This document shows positions 34,512 to 42,628 of a DNA stretch of 64,000 nucleotides, piece by piece. Location of the stretch: positions 62,001-126,000 of the forward strand of contig CALJUX010000024.1 of the NCBI GenBank assembly GCA_937978655.1, given 5' to 3'. The notes below the pieces were generated by a model. It was not told the DNA's origin and did no database searches. It saw nothing but the letters and a program-made list of their open reading frames with translations. The translations under genes and the position numbers were made by a program. This DNA is from an uncultured Chromatiaceae bacterium (GTDB taxonomy: Bacteria > Pseudomonadota > Gammaproteobacteria > Enterobacterales > Alteromonadaceae). The stretch's first letter is position 1. Each line of letters begins with the position of its first letter.

Positions 34512-36890
34512 TCAGCGTACCTGATTTCGTCGTTGCACAGATAAATTGTTATCACTGACCTTGAAGCGCTGGATCATTTGCATCAGGGTGTCGCCGAGTT
34601 TTTTCACATCCTGGCCGACGGTATGTGCCAGTGCGCTGCATTGGCTGGAGTCGGTAAAGCTCTGTTCCATTTGCTCGTAGCAAAAAGTGACCTGGGTGAA
34701 GTTATCCTGCTGCGTGGTGATAGCCATTGCGATACTGTCAACTTTGGCGTTGATATGCGCCATGGCCTGGCTGACAGAACTCAGTTGAGCAATAGCTGCA
34801 TCGATGTGCTGGTTGGAAATGTCGGCATTTTGTTTGCCGTGTTCCATCAATTGCACCACATCCAAAGTGCCACTTTGAATGGCCTGCACCATCCCGGTGA
34901 CGATCTCAGTAGATTGATGGGTTTTTGCTGCCAGCGAGCGCACTTCATCGGCGACGACCGCGAAACCACGGCCGGCTTCACCGGCTCTGGCCGCTTCAAT
35001 CGATGCGTTCAGCGCCAGCAGATTGGTTTGCGCCGCAATGTTTTTAATCACATCGACCACAGTCACAATACGGTCGGTATCGCCTTTGAGCCGCTCTATC
35101 GCCTGCACGGACCGGTCAATCAGTTGCAGCAGTTCTCCGGTCGATGCCGCCACCTCACTGACCCGTTGCTGACTGACGGCGACGACTGTATTGCCGTCAG
35201 TGGCCGCGCTTCTGATCGCCTGCAGTTCAGTGTCGACCTGTTGCGTGGCGGCATGTGTATCCTGCAGATGCTGATTCACGGCATCCGCCTGGTGGCGCTG
35301 CGCTGTGGTCGCCGTGACCAGCCGGTTGTTGACCTGGCTCAGGTCCTCAGAAATTGGCACTAACCGCACGACAGACTTCAGCACTGCGGAAAAAGTGCTG
35401 TCGATATGATTGATAAAGGCGTTGATGCCGGAGGATAACTGCGCCAGTTCATCGTGGCCGCGCACATCCAGCCGCTGCGTTAAATCGCCTTCACCCTGCG
35501 CGATGTCGTTGACCGTGCCCAGCATTAACAACACCGGCTTTAACAGAATGCGGGCGAACAGCCAGCCGAGCAAGGCGCCGGCGAACAGGGCGCCGATGCA
35601 GGCCAGCAAGGCATTGTGCAGGATGCTTTGTCGGAGCGCCTGAACCGGTAACAGCGCTTCCGCTGCACTCATCTCTGAAATGATCACCCATTGCAGTCCA
35701 TGAATTTGCAGTGGTTTATAGGCGGTAAAAACCGTACTGCCATCGGCTTTGTGAAAGGGCCCGACACCGGATTGGCCGCTGAAGGCCAGTTCGACCGGCT
35801 TGCTGCGCTGCGCCAGCAAGCCGATTGTGGTGTTTTTCAGTGTGATGGCGTCTGCTGCGGATTGGCTCAGACCTGTGGCTAACTGCTGGCGGATAAAATC
35901 GTCTTTGCTGGTCAGTAAGCCACGCGCATCGCTGCGCATCAGAAAATCAGCGCCGACCAGGTAGGTTTCTCCCGTGTCACCAAAACCGGTCTCTGCCCAA
36001 GCTTTATTGTGCGTCATGACATTGTTTAACCGGTCGGCCGGCAGCTGAAAAATCAACACGCCGCTGAGCTGTTCATTGACAAAAACCGGTGTGGCAATAA
36101 AAGCCGCCGGTGCATCGTATGAGGGCAGGTAAGGCGCAAAATCTGTGATAAAAGTTTCACCAGGCGCTTTGGCCTGCAGCGCGGCGCGGTAGGCCTGCGC
36201 CAGTCCGGTATCTTGGTACGGGCCGTGGTTAAGGTTGGTGGCAAAATCCAGTTCTTTAAACACCGTATACACCACGTTGCCGCTCTTGGCATCGACCAGG
36301 AAAATGTCGTAATAACCAAATTTTTGCTGATAAGCATGTAGGGCCGGGTGGAATTTGCGGTGCGCCGCAGCATAGGCGTTGTCTTCTTTACTGTCGATCA
36401 GCTGGTCTTTATTGCCAAGCGGCGCCGGGTTTGCCGCGATAAAGCGGTATTGCAGCGGCACACTGAGCGTTGCCGTGCTTTGCAGCAACGCATCAGGGGC
36501 GGCGCTTTTGCCGCCGTTCAGCTCGCCATAACGACGATCAAATTGTTGCTGATAATACTGCTGCACTGTCCTGGTGCGTGTTGCCAGTTCGCTGGCGGGA
36601 ACAGTGGCCGGGTAGGCCATAAAGGCGCTGTGAAAGCTGGTCAGGGCGTCCTGCACCATTAAGTCGGCGGCAAAGGTCACAACCTGGTCCTCAATGGTGG
36701 CCAGATAGTCTTCAACATGGCGGGCGGTCGCGTCGCGGGTGGCGGTCAGTTTTTGCGCTGCCGCCTGCTGTAAGGCGCTGGCGCCCTGATCGACGGCTTT
36801 GATGCTGAGCAAAATGCTAAGCAGCAATGCGGGCACAAAAGCCAGCAAGGTGCCGGCAGTAATCATTTTGGTATGCAGGGAAATCTTCAT
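34512..36890 (-). CDS. Methyl-accepting chemotaxis protein with dCACHE sensor
   Basis: 792 residues. TM1 (TAGTLLAFVPALLLSILLSI) precedes a large periplasmic domain of about 400 residues with dCACHE features (KFGYYDIFLVDAKSGNVVYTVFKELDFATNL, FIATPVFVNEQLSGVLIFQLP, FGDTGETYLVGADFLMRSD, WVIISEM). TM2 is followed by HAMP (DIAQGEGDLTQRLDVRGHDELAQL) and the signalling hairpin tip (IAAQTNLLALNASIEAARAGE). It lacks an obvious CheR-binding pentapeptide. The ATG at 36890 follows GGA by about 7 nt. dCACHE domains bind small metabolites such as amino or organic acids; the ligand is unknown. Confidence 0.92.
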   Translation of the reverse strand: MKISLHTKMITAGTLLAFVPALLLSILLSIKAVDQGASALQQAAAQKLTATRDATARHVEDYLATIEDQVVTFAADLMVQDALTSFHSAFMAYPATVPASELATRTRTVQQYYQQQFDRRYGELNGGKSAAPDALLQSTATLSVPLQYRFIAANPAPLGNKDQLIDSKEDNAYAAAHRKFHPALHAYQQKFGYYDIFLVDAKSGNVVYTVFKELDFATNLNHGPYQDTGLAQAYRAALQAKAPGETFITDFAPYLPSYDAPAAFIATPVFVNEQLSGVLIFQLPADRLNNVMTHNKAWAETGFGDTGETYLVGADFLMRSDARGLLTSKDDFIRQQLATGLSQSAADAITLKNTTIGLLAQRSKPVELAFSGQSGVGPFHKADGSTVFTAYKPLQIHGLQWVIISEMSAAEALLPVQALRQSILHNALLACIGALFAGALLGWLFARILLKPVLLMLGTVNDIAQGEGDLTQRLDVRGHDELAQLSSGINAFINHIDSTFSAVLKSVVRLVPISEDLSQVNNRLVTATTAQRHQADAVNQHLQDTHAATQQVDTELQAIRSAATDGNTVVAVSQQRVSEVAASTGELLQLIDRSVQAIERLKGDTDRIVTVVDVIKNIAAQTNLLALNASIEAARAGEAGRGFAVVADEVRSLAAKTHQSTEIVTGMVQAIQSGTLDVVQLMEHGKQNADISNQHIDAAIAQLSSVSQAMAHINAKVDSIAMAITTQQDNFTQVTFCYEQMEQSFTDSSQCSALAHTVGQDVKKLGDTLMQMIQRFKVSDNNLSVQRRNQVR

Positions 36891-37232
36891 CAACGGGTCC
36901 AGTTTTGTGCTTGTTTTAATTCGCCCGGCTTTGCGGGGGCTTTATCAGTGCAAGCCCAAAGAGCAATGGCTATGCCACGGCGACACAACTTCAGACCAAG
37001 GTCGTAGTCCTTTTGCGCAGGTTGCGGTTAGTTGCCGGAATTGACCGACCAGTTGCGGTTAGCAGATAAAAAAGCCGCGGCAAAACGGCGGAAGGCCGCG
37101 AGCGGGAAACAGTGATGTAGACAGGGCTGTCAGACAGAATTGACTTCAGCGGTACGCTGCTGCACCAGCGTGGTGCGGCAGGTGAAAATGCCTTGTTGTC
37201 AGAACCAATCCGGTGTTAAAACCACTGCTGGG
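36891..37232. other. Intergenic region between chemoreceptor and yjjX
   Basis: About 340 bp without a supported gene. It includes GTTGCGGTTAG twice (37021 and 37052) and, on the minus strand, a GCCC/GGGC hairpin holding CGCAAAGCC about 50 nt before the chemoreceptor start. The yjjX-proximal end carries the 17-bp repeat. No promoter could be defined. Confidence 0.4.
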
Positions 37233-37255
37233 TTAAAACCATTCCGGCGTTAAAA
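37205..37255. repeat. 17-bp tandem repeat spanning the stop codon of yjjX
   Basis: Three consecutive 17-mers ending in GTTAAAA occupy 37205-37221, 37222-37238 and 37239-37255; the outer two match at 15 of 17 positions. On the minus strand the gene-proximal unit encodes the protein's C-terminal TPEW region and the stop codon (37233-37235) lies in the second unit. The third copy lies beyond the stop and holds another TAA. Confidence 0.85.
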
Positions 37256-37748
37256 ACGGGATTAAGGCCAATATCAGCGCCTGCTGATACACACTGCTGC
37301 GGCTGAGTTTGTGTTGAGTCAAAAGGCCTATCGCACCACCGGCCTGTTTGATATTTTGCGTGCCAAACAAAGCGTCCATCACATCGCCGAGTTCTTCGCC
37401 TTGCGCTAAGCGCTGCACAGCCTCCGGCGGGAGCTGCAAAGATGCGGAGCGGGCACGGCCTTCGCGCTTGCCGTCGCTGATGCGGATCCAGGCGAACGTC
37501 ATGCCATCGTCCAGCCCGGCTTCTATCGCGACATAAAAATCCGCTTGTTGCTGCTGTTGTAAATTGTGCAGCCGGTTGTCGGCACCCAACAGCGTTTCTG
37601 CCGAGGTCATCGGTTGTGCCGCGACGCCGGACTCCGTTTTAAAGCCAACCACCTGCTTGGGTATATCCGGAAAGGCCAAAGCGAAAGCATCACGCACCGC
37701 ATTGATTTTGGCGGGATTGGTGGAAGCAACGGCGATTTGCCACGACAT
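37233..37748 (-). CDS. yjjX: Inosine/xanthosine triphosphatase, YjjX family
   Basis: 171 residues, standard length. IAVASTNPAKINAVRDAF is the phosphate-binding N-terminus, GVAAQPMTSAETLLGADNR and the YVAIEAGLDDG metal-site motif follow, then the FGTQNIKQAGGAIGLLTQHKLSR segment. The enzyme hydrolyses non-canonical purine triphosphates (XTP/ITP) to protect nucleic acids. AGGAAA lies 8 nt before the ATG. The stop codon lies within a 17-bp tandem array. Confidence 0.92.
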   Translation of the reverse strand: MSWQIAVASTNPAKINAVRDAFALAFPDIPKQVVGFKTESGVAAQPMTSAETLLGADNRLHNLQQQQQADFYVAIEAGLDDGMTFAWIRISDGKREGRARSASLQLPPEAVQRLAQGEELGDVMDALFGTQNIKQAGGAIGLLTQHKLSRSSVYQQALILALIPFLTPEWF

Positions 37749-37898
37749 ACGGAATTTCCTTTTGGCGAAAAATTCAGATTATACCGACAGGCCGGCTGAC
37801 TTGCATTGAGTCTGGTCTGAATGGTCGGATTTCAGTTTGAAGTTACTTTGTGTTTACATGAAATTTACGCCAACCAGTCCATTTGCCGGAGCCCATTG

Positions 37899-38573
37899 AT
37901 GGAAACCCAATATCCGCTGACCGATTTTATCGAATACGACGCCACCCAGATGCAACAACGCACCAGCGATCATCTGGCCCTGATGCAACGTCGCCACACC
38001 ATCCGCAGTTTTTCTGACCGAGCGGTGCCGCAGCAGATCATCGAACAGCTCATTCAGATTGCGGCCAGTGCGCCCAGTGGCGCCAATCATCAGCCCTGGC
38101 ATTTTGTTGCGATCAGCGACCCGGCGGTGAAACGGCAAATCAGGCAGGAAGCTGAGCTGCAGGAAGCCGGTTTTTATAGTGGCCGGGCCGGTGAAGAATG
38201 GCTTAATGCCTTGAAGCCGCTGGGCACCGACGCGCATAAGCCATATCTGGAACACGCGCCTTGGCTTATTGTGATCTTTTCGCAAAAACGCGGTGGCATC
38301 GAGAATAACGACAATGATACCAACTACTATGTGCATGAATCTGTTGGCATAGCGACTGGTTTTTTGATTCAGGCGGCGCATCAGGCCGGGCTGGTATCAC
38401 TGACCCACACCCCAAAGCCAATGAGTTTTTTAAGCAAGATCTGTGGCCGTGATAACGACAACGACCGGCCTTATATGTTGCTGGTATTAGGCTACCCGGC
38501 CGAAGATGCCACGGTGCCGGCGCATGCACTGAAGAAAAAGCCGTTTGCACAAATCTGTACGCTGATTGAGTAA
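37899..38573 (+). CDS. Iodotyrosine-deiodinase-like nitroreductase (flavin reductive dehalogenase)
   Basis: 224 residues. FMN-binding RRHTIRSFSDRAV and SAPSGANHQPWHF are general nitroreductase motifs. The lid region carries E89, Y93 and K114 with spacings 4 and 21, matching the Glu157-Tyr161-Lys182 substrate-zwitterion triad of human iodotyrosine deiodinase, and the surrounding YLEHAPWLIVIF and LVSLTHTPKP...LVLGYPAEDATVP stretches also match. The expected reaction is reductive removal of iodide or bromide from halotyrosine. ATG 37899 lies about 7 nt after GGAG; an in-frame start at 37821 lacks support. Bacterial members are known, so activity is plausible but untested here. Confidence 0.85.
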   Translation: METQYPLTDFIEYDATQMQQRTSDHLALMQRRHTIRSFSDRAVPQQIIEQLIQIAASAPSGANHQPWHFVAISDPAVKRQIRQEAELQEAGFYSGRAGEEWLNALKPLGTDAHKPYLEHAPWLIVIFSQKRGGIENNDNDTNYYVHESVGIATGFLIQAAHQAGLVSLTHTPKPMSFLSKICGRDNDNDRPYMLLVLGYPAEDATVPAHALKKKPFAQICTLIE

Positions 38574-38731
38574 CAGCAGAACTTCCCCGGTCATAGCAGG
38601 CCGGCATTGCGCCGGTCTGGCCCGCTCAGCAAGGCGTTGACGTTTTCGCCGGCAGTTCACAGACAAAGGTGCAGATCTCAGCACTTTTTTAGCTGCGTCA
38701 GGCGGCGGGCCATCTTGTCTTTTTGCTGATC

Positions 38732-38776
38732 TTGACAGAATGTCGTTCTTTATATAGAACGCTCTATATAAAGAAC
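38732..38776 (+). promoter_or_regulatory. Promoter with 14-bp perfect inverted repeat operator
   Basis: GTTCTTTATATAGA (38745-38758) and TCTATATAAAGAAC (38763-38776) are exact inverted repeats separated by ACGC. TTGACA (38732-38737) lies 15-17 bp upstream of possible -10 elements (TATAGA or TAGAAC) inside the palindrome, so a protein bound here would block the promoter. The adjacent XRE regulator is the obvious candidate. Confidence 0.78.
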
Positions 38777-38805
38777 ATCTCAGAACACAGAAAAAGGCCA
38801 ACATC

Positions 38806-39339
38806 GTGGATCCGGAAAGTTTGCAAACACTGGGCCGGCACATTCAGGGCCTGCGGCTCAGTCGTGGTTTGTCGTTGTCGCAACTGGCAGCTGCTGCCGG
38901 CATTGCCAAATCCAATTTGTCCCGGCTGGAGCAAGGCGCCGGCAATCCGACGCTCGATACCATCTGGCGGCTGTCGCTGCAGCTTGGCGTGCCTTTTGGC
39001 AATTTAATTGCGCCGGTAGCTGCGCTGGTCGGCGATGCCGGTGTGCAGGTGCGTTTGTTGGATCAAGGCAAAGATCAGCCGGCGGTGGACGCTTATTGGA
39101 TGTCGGTGGCGCCCCATACTGAGCGTCTGGCTGAGGCGCATGCCAAGGGCACTGTTGAGATGATTTGCCTGATCAGCGGCGAGCTTGAAGTGGGGGGCGT
39201 GGACAGCATGAAACGGCTCAAAGCCGGTGACAGCCATCAGTTTGCCGCCGACGTGCCGCACTTGTATCGCAGCGCTGAACAGTGGACCACGGTGTTGCTG
39301 ACTATTGTCTATCCACGGCAGGAGGCGGGTCATGAGTAA
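38806..39339 (+). CDS. XRE-family regulator with C-terminal cupin
   Basis: 177 residues. HTH (IQGLRLSRGLSLSQLAAAAGIAKSNLSRLEQGAGNPTLDTIWRLSLQLGVPF) followed by a double-stranded beta-helix cupin (VEMICLISGELEVGG, GDSHQFAADVPHLYR), where small molecules bind. The GTG start at 38806 follows AAAGG. It overlaps azlC by 8 bp and lies just downstream of a long palindrome, so it likely represses its own operon and responds to an amino-acid-like ligand that AzlCD exports. Confidence 0.88.
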   Translation: MDPESLQTLGRHIQGLRLSRGLSLSQLAAAAGIAKSNLSRLEQGAGNPTLDTIWRLSLQLGVPFGNLIAPVAALVGDAGVQVRLLDQGKDQPAVDAYWMSVAPHTERLAEAHAKGTVEMICLISGELEVGGVDSMKRLKAGDSHQFAADVPHLYRSAEQWTTVLLTIVYPRQEAGHE

Positions 39340-40048
39340 CTTGTCAGCCTGGCGGCTCGGCGCACGGGATGCACTGCCGTTGCTCGGTGGTTATATTCCG
39401 GTGGCGATTTCATTTGGCCTGATTGCCGTGCAGGCTGGTTTTACCGCAGGTGCAGCGGTGCTGGTGTCGGCGCTGATTTATGCCGGCGCCTCGCAGTTCT
39501 TATTTATTGCCATGATCGCCAGCGGTGCACCGCTGTGGCTGGTCATTGTGATGACCTTACTGATCAATGCCCGTCATGTGGTGTACGGACCGAATCTGGC
39601 GCCTTATCTGCCATCAGGCCGGCTCTGGCCCTGGCTGATGCATGGTCTGACCGACCAGATTTTTGCCTTAGCGCACACCCGGCTGCCACAGTTGCCGGAG
39701 TCGCAGCGCCTTGGCTGGTATTGCAGCGCGGCCCTGATCGCCTGGGGCAGCTGGATAGCCGGCACAGCGCTTGGCGCTGTGGCCGGGGCAGAAATTACTG
39801 CCCGCTGGCCACTGCTCGGGCAAGTACTGCCGTTTGCGTTGCCGGCATTATTTATGGTGCTGCTGGCGCCACGGTTTACTTCCTGGCAATGGACCTGCAC
39901 TTTGAGTTGCACGGCACTGGTGGCGCTTGCACTGAAGTTAGCCGGTCACAGTAATCTGGCGATCCCGCTGGCAGCCCTGTGTGGTGCTGTGGTGTTTTAT
40001 CTGTTGCTGCAACAGCAAACTCCGACGGAGGCGCAGCATGAGCACTGA
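39332..40048 (+). CDS. azlC: AzlC-family branched-chain amino-acid exporter, large subunit
   Basis: 238 residues with about 7 predicted membrane helices. LGGYIPVAISFGLIAVQAGF, SALIYAGASQFLFIAMIASGAP and LLINARHVVYGPNLAPYL are the AzlC signature. With AzlD it forms an exporter of branched-chain amino acids or analogues. ATG 39332 follows GGAGG by 6 nt. It overlaps both neighbours, so XRE, azlC and azlD are translationally coupled. Confidence 0.93.
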   Translation: MSNLSAWRLGARDALPLLGGYIPVAISFGLIAVQAGFTAGAAVLVSALIYAGASQFLFIAMIASGAPLWLVIVMTLLINARHVVYGPNLAPYLPSGRLWPWLMHGLTDQIFALAHTRLPQLPESQRLGWYCSAALIAWGSWIAGTALGAVAGAEITARWPLLGQVLPFALPALFMVLLAPRFTSWQWTCTLSCTALVALALKLAGHSNLAIPLAALCGAVVFYLLLQQQTPTEAQHEH

Positions 40049-40385
40049 GATTTGGCTGACGTTATTGGCCTGCGCCGCCGGCACTTTGTTACTGCGGATG
40101 TTGCCGTTGTTGTGGATGCAGCGTCATCTGCGCCGGCGCGACCCGGTGCGCCAGGGCGAGGCGATGCCGCTGTGGCTAACAGTGCTGGCCCCGACCATGA
40201 TTGCCGCCATGCTGGGCGTGTCGCTGATCCCGGTCAGTGAAACCCCCACTGGCTGGCTCGCAACTGTACTGGCAAGTCTGGTGACAGTGTTGGTCTGGCG
40301 CCGCACCCGATCACTGGGTTGGCCGGTCTGCGCCGGTGTTGGTGTGTTTGGGCTGGTGTCGGTGTTGTCGTTGCTGAGTATTTAA
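40038..40385 (+). CDS. azlD: AzlD-family small subunit of amino-acid exporter
   Basis: 115 residues with four predicted helices (TEIWLTLLACAAGTLLLRMLPLLW; WLTVLAPTMIAAMLGVSLIP; and two more). This is the usual AzlD size and partner of AzlC. ATG 40038 is about 8 nt after GGAGG and overlaps the azlC end by 11 bp. Confidence 0.9.
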   Translation: MSTEIWLTLLACAAGTLLLRMLPLLWMQRHLRRRDPVRQGEAMPLWLTVLAPTMIAAMLGVSLIPVSETPTGWLATVLASLVTVLVWRRTRSLGWPVCAGVGVFGLVSVLSLLSI

Positions 40386-40397
40386 GTATTCAAAAAT

Positions 40398-40425
40398 AAA
40401 AAAACCGCCCTGAGGCGGTTTTTTT
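40398..40425. terminator. Bidirectional intrinsic terminator between azlD and yebC-like gene
   Basis: AAAAAAACCGCC and GGCGGTTTTTTT form a perfect 12-bp stem with loop CTGA. Runs of T on the plus strand and, by symmetry, on the minus strand serve both convergent genes. Confidence 0.95.
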
Positions 40426-40442
40426 AGCGATTAAGGACGGGC

Positions 40443-41153
40443 TTATTCACCAAGGCCAACATAAACGTGTTGGACGTCGTCGTCGTCTTCAATGGCTTCA
40501 AGAAAATGTTCCACTTCCGCCAGAGCTTCGGCAGACAAGCTGGCCATGCTGACCGGGTTGTTCGGTTTGTAAATCAGTTTGGCGGCAGACACGGTGAAAC
40601 CAAATTCCGGCAGGGCTTTCGCCACCAGGTCCAGATCGGTTGGCTCTGTGTAAAACACCGCATCGCCGTCTTCACCGGCTTCAAAATCCTGTGCGCCTGC
40701 TTCAATGGCGGCCATCTCGATATCCGCATCGGCGTTGGCAGGAGAGGCGTCAATCTGGCCTAAGCGTTTAAAATCCCATGACACCGAACCGGAAGAACCC
40801 AGCTGCCCTTTGCGGAACAACACACGGATACTCTGGGCGGAGCGGTTTTTATTGTCGGTCAGACATTCAACAATGACCGGCACCTGATGCGGCGCAAAAC
40901 CTTCATAGACGATATGTTCATAGTTGACCGGGCCATCCAGCAGGCCAGCGCCTTTTTTGATGGCGCGTTCCAGCGTTTCTTTTGGCATTGATGCTTTGCG
41001 CGAGGCTTCAATCGCCATGCGCAGTTTGGAGTTCATCGTCGGATCAGCACCGTTGCGCGCTGCCACCATGACTTCTTTGGCCAGTTTGGTGAAAAGTTTG
41101 CCTTTTGCCGCGGAGGCATCAGCTTTGTGTTTGGATTTCCATTGCGCGCCCAT
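40443..41153 (-). CDS. YebC/TACO1-family protein
   Basis: 236 residues, standard length for the family. N-terminal KLFTKLAKEVMVAARNGADPTMNSKLRMAIEASRKASMPKETLERAIKK, the central YEGFAPHQVPVIVECLTDNKNRS and GSVSWDFKRLG follow the three-domain YebC pattern. The MGAQWKSKHKADA start suggests the YeeN-like second branch rather than the ruvABC-linked YebC; no Holliday-junction genes are nearby. Family members bind the ribosome to help translation of difficult (e.g. polyproline) stretches; older annotation calls them transcriptional regulators. Confidence 0.9.
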   Translation of the reverse strand: MGAQWKSKHKADASAAKGKLFTKLAKEVMVAARNGADPTMNSKLRMAIEASRKASMPKETLERAIKKGAGLLDGPVNYEHIVYEGFAPHQVPVIVECLTDNKNRSAQSIRVLFRKGQLGSSGSVSWDFKRLGQIDASPANADADIEMAAIEAGAQDFEAGEDGDAVFYTEPTDLDLVAKALPEFGFTVSAAKLIYKPNNPVSMASLSAEALAEVEHFLEAIEDDDDVQHVYVGLGE

Positions 41154-41278
41154 GGCTGCTCTCTCACTTAAGTTAACGTCGGAAAAAACCGCCGTAGTCT
41201 AGCCAATCCGGCAGGCTGAGGCAACATTGCCGACCGGCTGTGGTAGACTGCGCGACACTGGCAGTTGAGGATAAATTT

Positions 41279-41737
41279 ATGAAACGGGTGCAATGGGTTT
41301 CGGCAGGTTTTGGGCTGATATTGGGCTGTGCGGGTCTTGCTGGCACGGCATGGGCGGGGACACCGCAGGCGGCTGAACCGGCCGCGACAGCGCCGGCGGT
41401 CGCGGTGACGACAGATATCGAAGCCACGATGAAACAAATGGGGTACACCTTTAAACAGGCGATGCAGGCGGCTGATGTTGCCAGCATGCACCAGCAGGTG
41501 AACGCCCTGACTGATCTGGTGGCTTCGGCGCAGCTGTATCAGTTTACGCCGCAAAAACAGCAGGTATTTCAGCAAGGGCTGGCGAAAGTCGCCTCACAGC
41601 TGAGCCTGGTGCAGGCGCAGCTGGCGAAAAACGACCTGGCGGGCGCAAAGCAGGCGCTGGCAGAGGTCGACAGCCTGAAAAAGCAATATCACAAAGAACG
41701 TTCTCCGTCGCTCTGGCAGTTAATATTTGGCAGTTAA
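41279..41737 (+). CDS. Cytochrome b562-family periplasmic heme protein
   Basis: 152 residues with a signal peptide (cleavage near AWA-GT) and an Ala/Pro-rich linker. The four-helix-bundle heme protein is recognised by M51 (DIEATMKQM) and H138 (LKKQYHKE), which correspond to axial ligands Met7 and His102 of E. coli cytochrome b562 in their local contexts. It would be a soluble periplasmic electron carrier. Lacks the downstream Arg residues tested for heme cross-linking, so non-covalent heme is assumed. GAGGA precedes the ATG by 8 nt. It is followed by a hairpin before the PmrA-type box. Confidence 0.75.
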   Translation: MKRVQWVSAGFGLILGCAGLAGTAWAGTPQAAEPAATAPAVAVTTDIEATMKQMGYTFKQAMQAADVASMHQQVNALTDLVASAQLYQFTPQKQQVFQQGLAKVASQLSLVQAQLAKNDLAGAKQALAEVDSLKKQYHKERSPSLWQLIFGS

Positions 41738-41752
41738 CGCCGAAGAAATTCA

Positions 41753-41791
41753 AAACCATTGAAAATAAATATCTCATATTTTCAATGGTTT
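41753..41791. terminator. AT-rich terminator hairpin after cytochrome b562 gene
   Basis: AAACCATTGAAAATA (41753-41767) pairs perfectly with TATTTTCAATGGTTT (41777-41791) around a 9-nt loop, 15 bp after the stop codon, followed by TAATTTAATTTT. Confidence 0.75.
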
Positions 41792-41819
41792 AATTTAATT
41801 TTCCCGACAATTTTGCAAC

Positions 41820-41846
41820 CTTAAATAGCCTTAAGGTTGCTTTAAG
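41820..41846 (+). promoter_or_regulatory. PmrA/QseB-type binding box upstream of the hemolysin-family operon
   Basis: CTTAA half-sites recur at 41820 and 41830, with a CTTTAAG at 41840; 41830-41846 reads CTTAAGGTTGCTTTAAG, close to the PmrA box of enterobacteria (CTTAAGGTTCACTTAAT). It lies about 52 bp before the first gene. A near-identical copy stands before the LTA-synthase-like gene at 50320. The OmpR-type regulator at 46384 in the same operon is the expected binder. Confidence 0.65.
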
Positions 41847-41897
41847 TTTGCCCCGCCAGAATCAGCATCATCAAAGAAGACCTGTGGAGAGGTTGAA

Positions 41898-42620
41898 ATG
41901 ACTGCTGCTGTAACACTGTCCCCGGTTGAATACCTGCCACCGCTGGCTTTTAAAGAGAACCAGTCTGAGCGCACCGAATCATCACAGGCCGAGCTGTTGT
42001 GGTGCGATCGCAACCACAGTCGTCGCGACAGTCTGGAGCAATTCATTGCCGGCGGTTTTGCCGCGGCTTATGACGCCCGCATCACTCAGTTTATGCCGCA
42101 CTTACTGGCAGTGACGCTGCACGGTCAGTGGCAGGCTGTGCTCGGTATTCGCAGTGGTCTTGCGCCACGTCTTTTTGTTGAACAATACCTCGATGCCGAT
42201 ATCTGCACAGTGCTTTCCAGTGCCGGTATTCAGACGCAGCGTGCTCAGGTCGCTGAAATTGGCAATCTGTACGCCAGTGGCCGGCAACAAACCTTATTAC
42301 TCTTTATCGCCATGGCCGTGGCGCTGTATCAGCAGGGTTACCGTCATCTGGTGTGCTGCGCCACACCAACCGTGATGTCGATGTTAAGCCGTCATGGTCT
42401 GCAGTTAAATGTGCTGGCAGAGGGCGACCCAAGCCGGTTAGGCGATGCCGCCGCCGATTGGGGCAGTTATTACCAACGCCACCCGCAGGTTTGCCAGTTA
42501 GATTTAGCTGCGGCTTACCAGCTGATTATGGCCAAGCCGCAGCTGCAACAATTGCTCAGTGGTTTTCTGCCTTTGTTGCAAAGTGCCGGCGCCAGTTTAT
42601 CTGAACAAGCCGGTCATTAA
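41898..42620 (+). CDS. Thermostable-hemolysin-family protein (PF12261-like)
   Basis: 240 residues. The pattern LEQFIAGGFAAAYDARITQFMPHLLAVTLHG...GIRSGLAPRLFVEQYLD...QVAEIGNLYASGRQQTLLLFIAMAVALYQQGYRHLVCCATPTVMSMLSRHGL matches the Vibrio thermostable direct-unrelated 'delta' hemolysin family. Its EIGNL strand and following helix look like the GNAT/LuxI acyl-synthase fold, so acyl transfer is as likely as hemolysis. GAGAGG precedes the ATG. It is first in a co-oriented run with an acyl ligase 8 bp downstream, which supports an acyl-substrate role (inference). Confidence 0.8.
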   Translation: MTAAVTLSPVEYLPPLAFKENQSERTESSQAELLWCDRNHSRRDSLEQFIAGGFAAAYDARITQFMPHLLAVTLHGQWQAVLGIRSGLAPRLFVEQYLDADICTVLSSAGIQTQRAQVAEIGNLYASGRQQTLLLFIAMAVALYQQGYRHLVCCATPTVMSMLSRHGLQLNVLAEGDPSRLGDAAADWGSYYQRHPQVCQLDLAAAYQLIMAKPQLQQLLSGFLPLLQSAGASLSEQAGH

Positions 42621-42628
42621 GGAGTCGC

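Noticed and set aside
36894..36990. CGCAAAGCC-containing hairpin upstream of the second chemoreceptor as a c-di-GMP (GEMM) riboswitch
   Set aside because: Only the GCAAAGCC piece resembles GEMM; the obligatory GGGCAAACC partner and the tetraloop-receptor arms are missing.
38487..38843. Minus-strand frame through the XRE promoter palindrome
   Set aside because: Low-complexity translation with no start signal; it is forced by the palindrome and the neighbouring coding strands.
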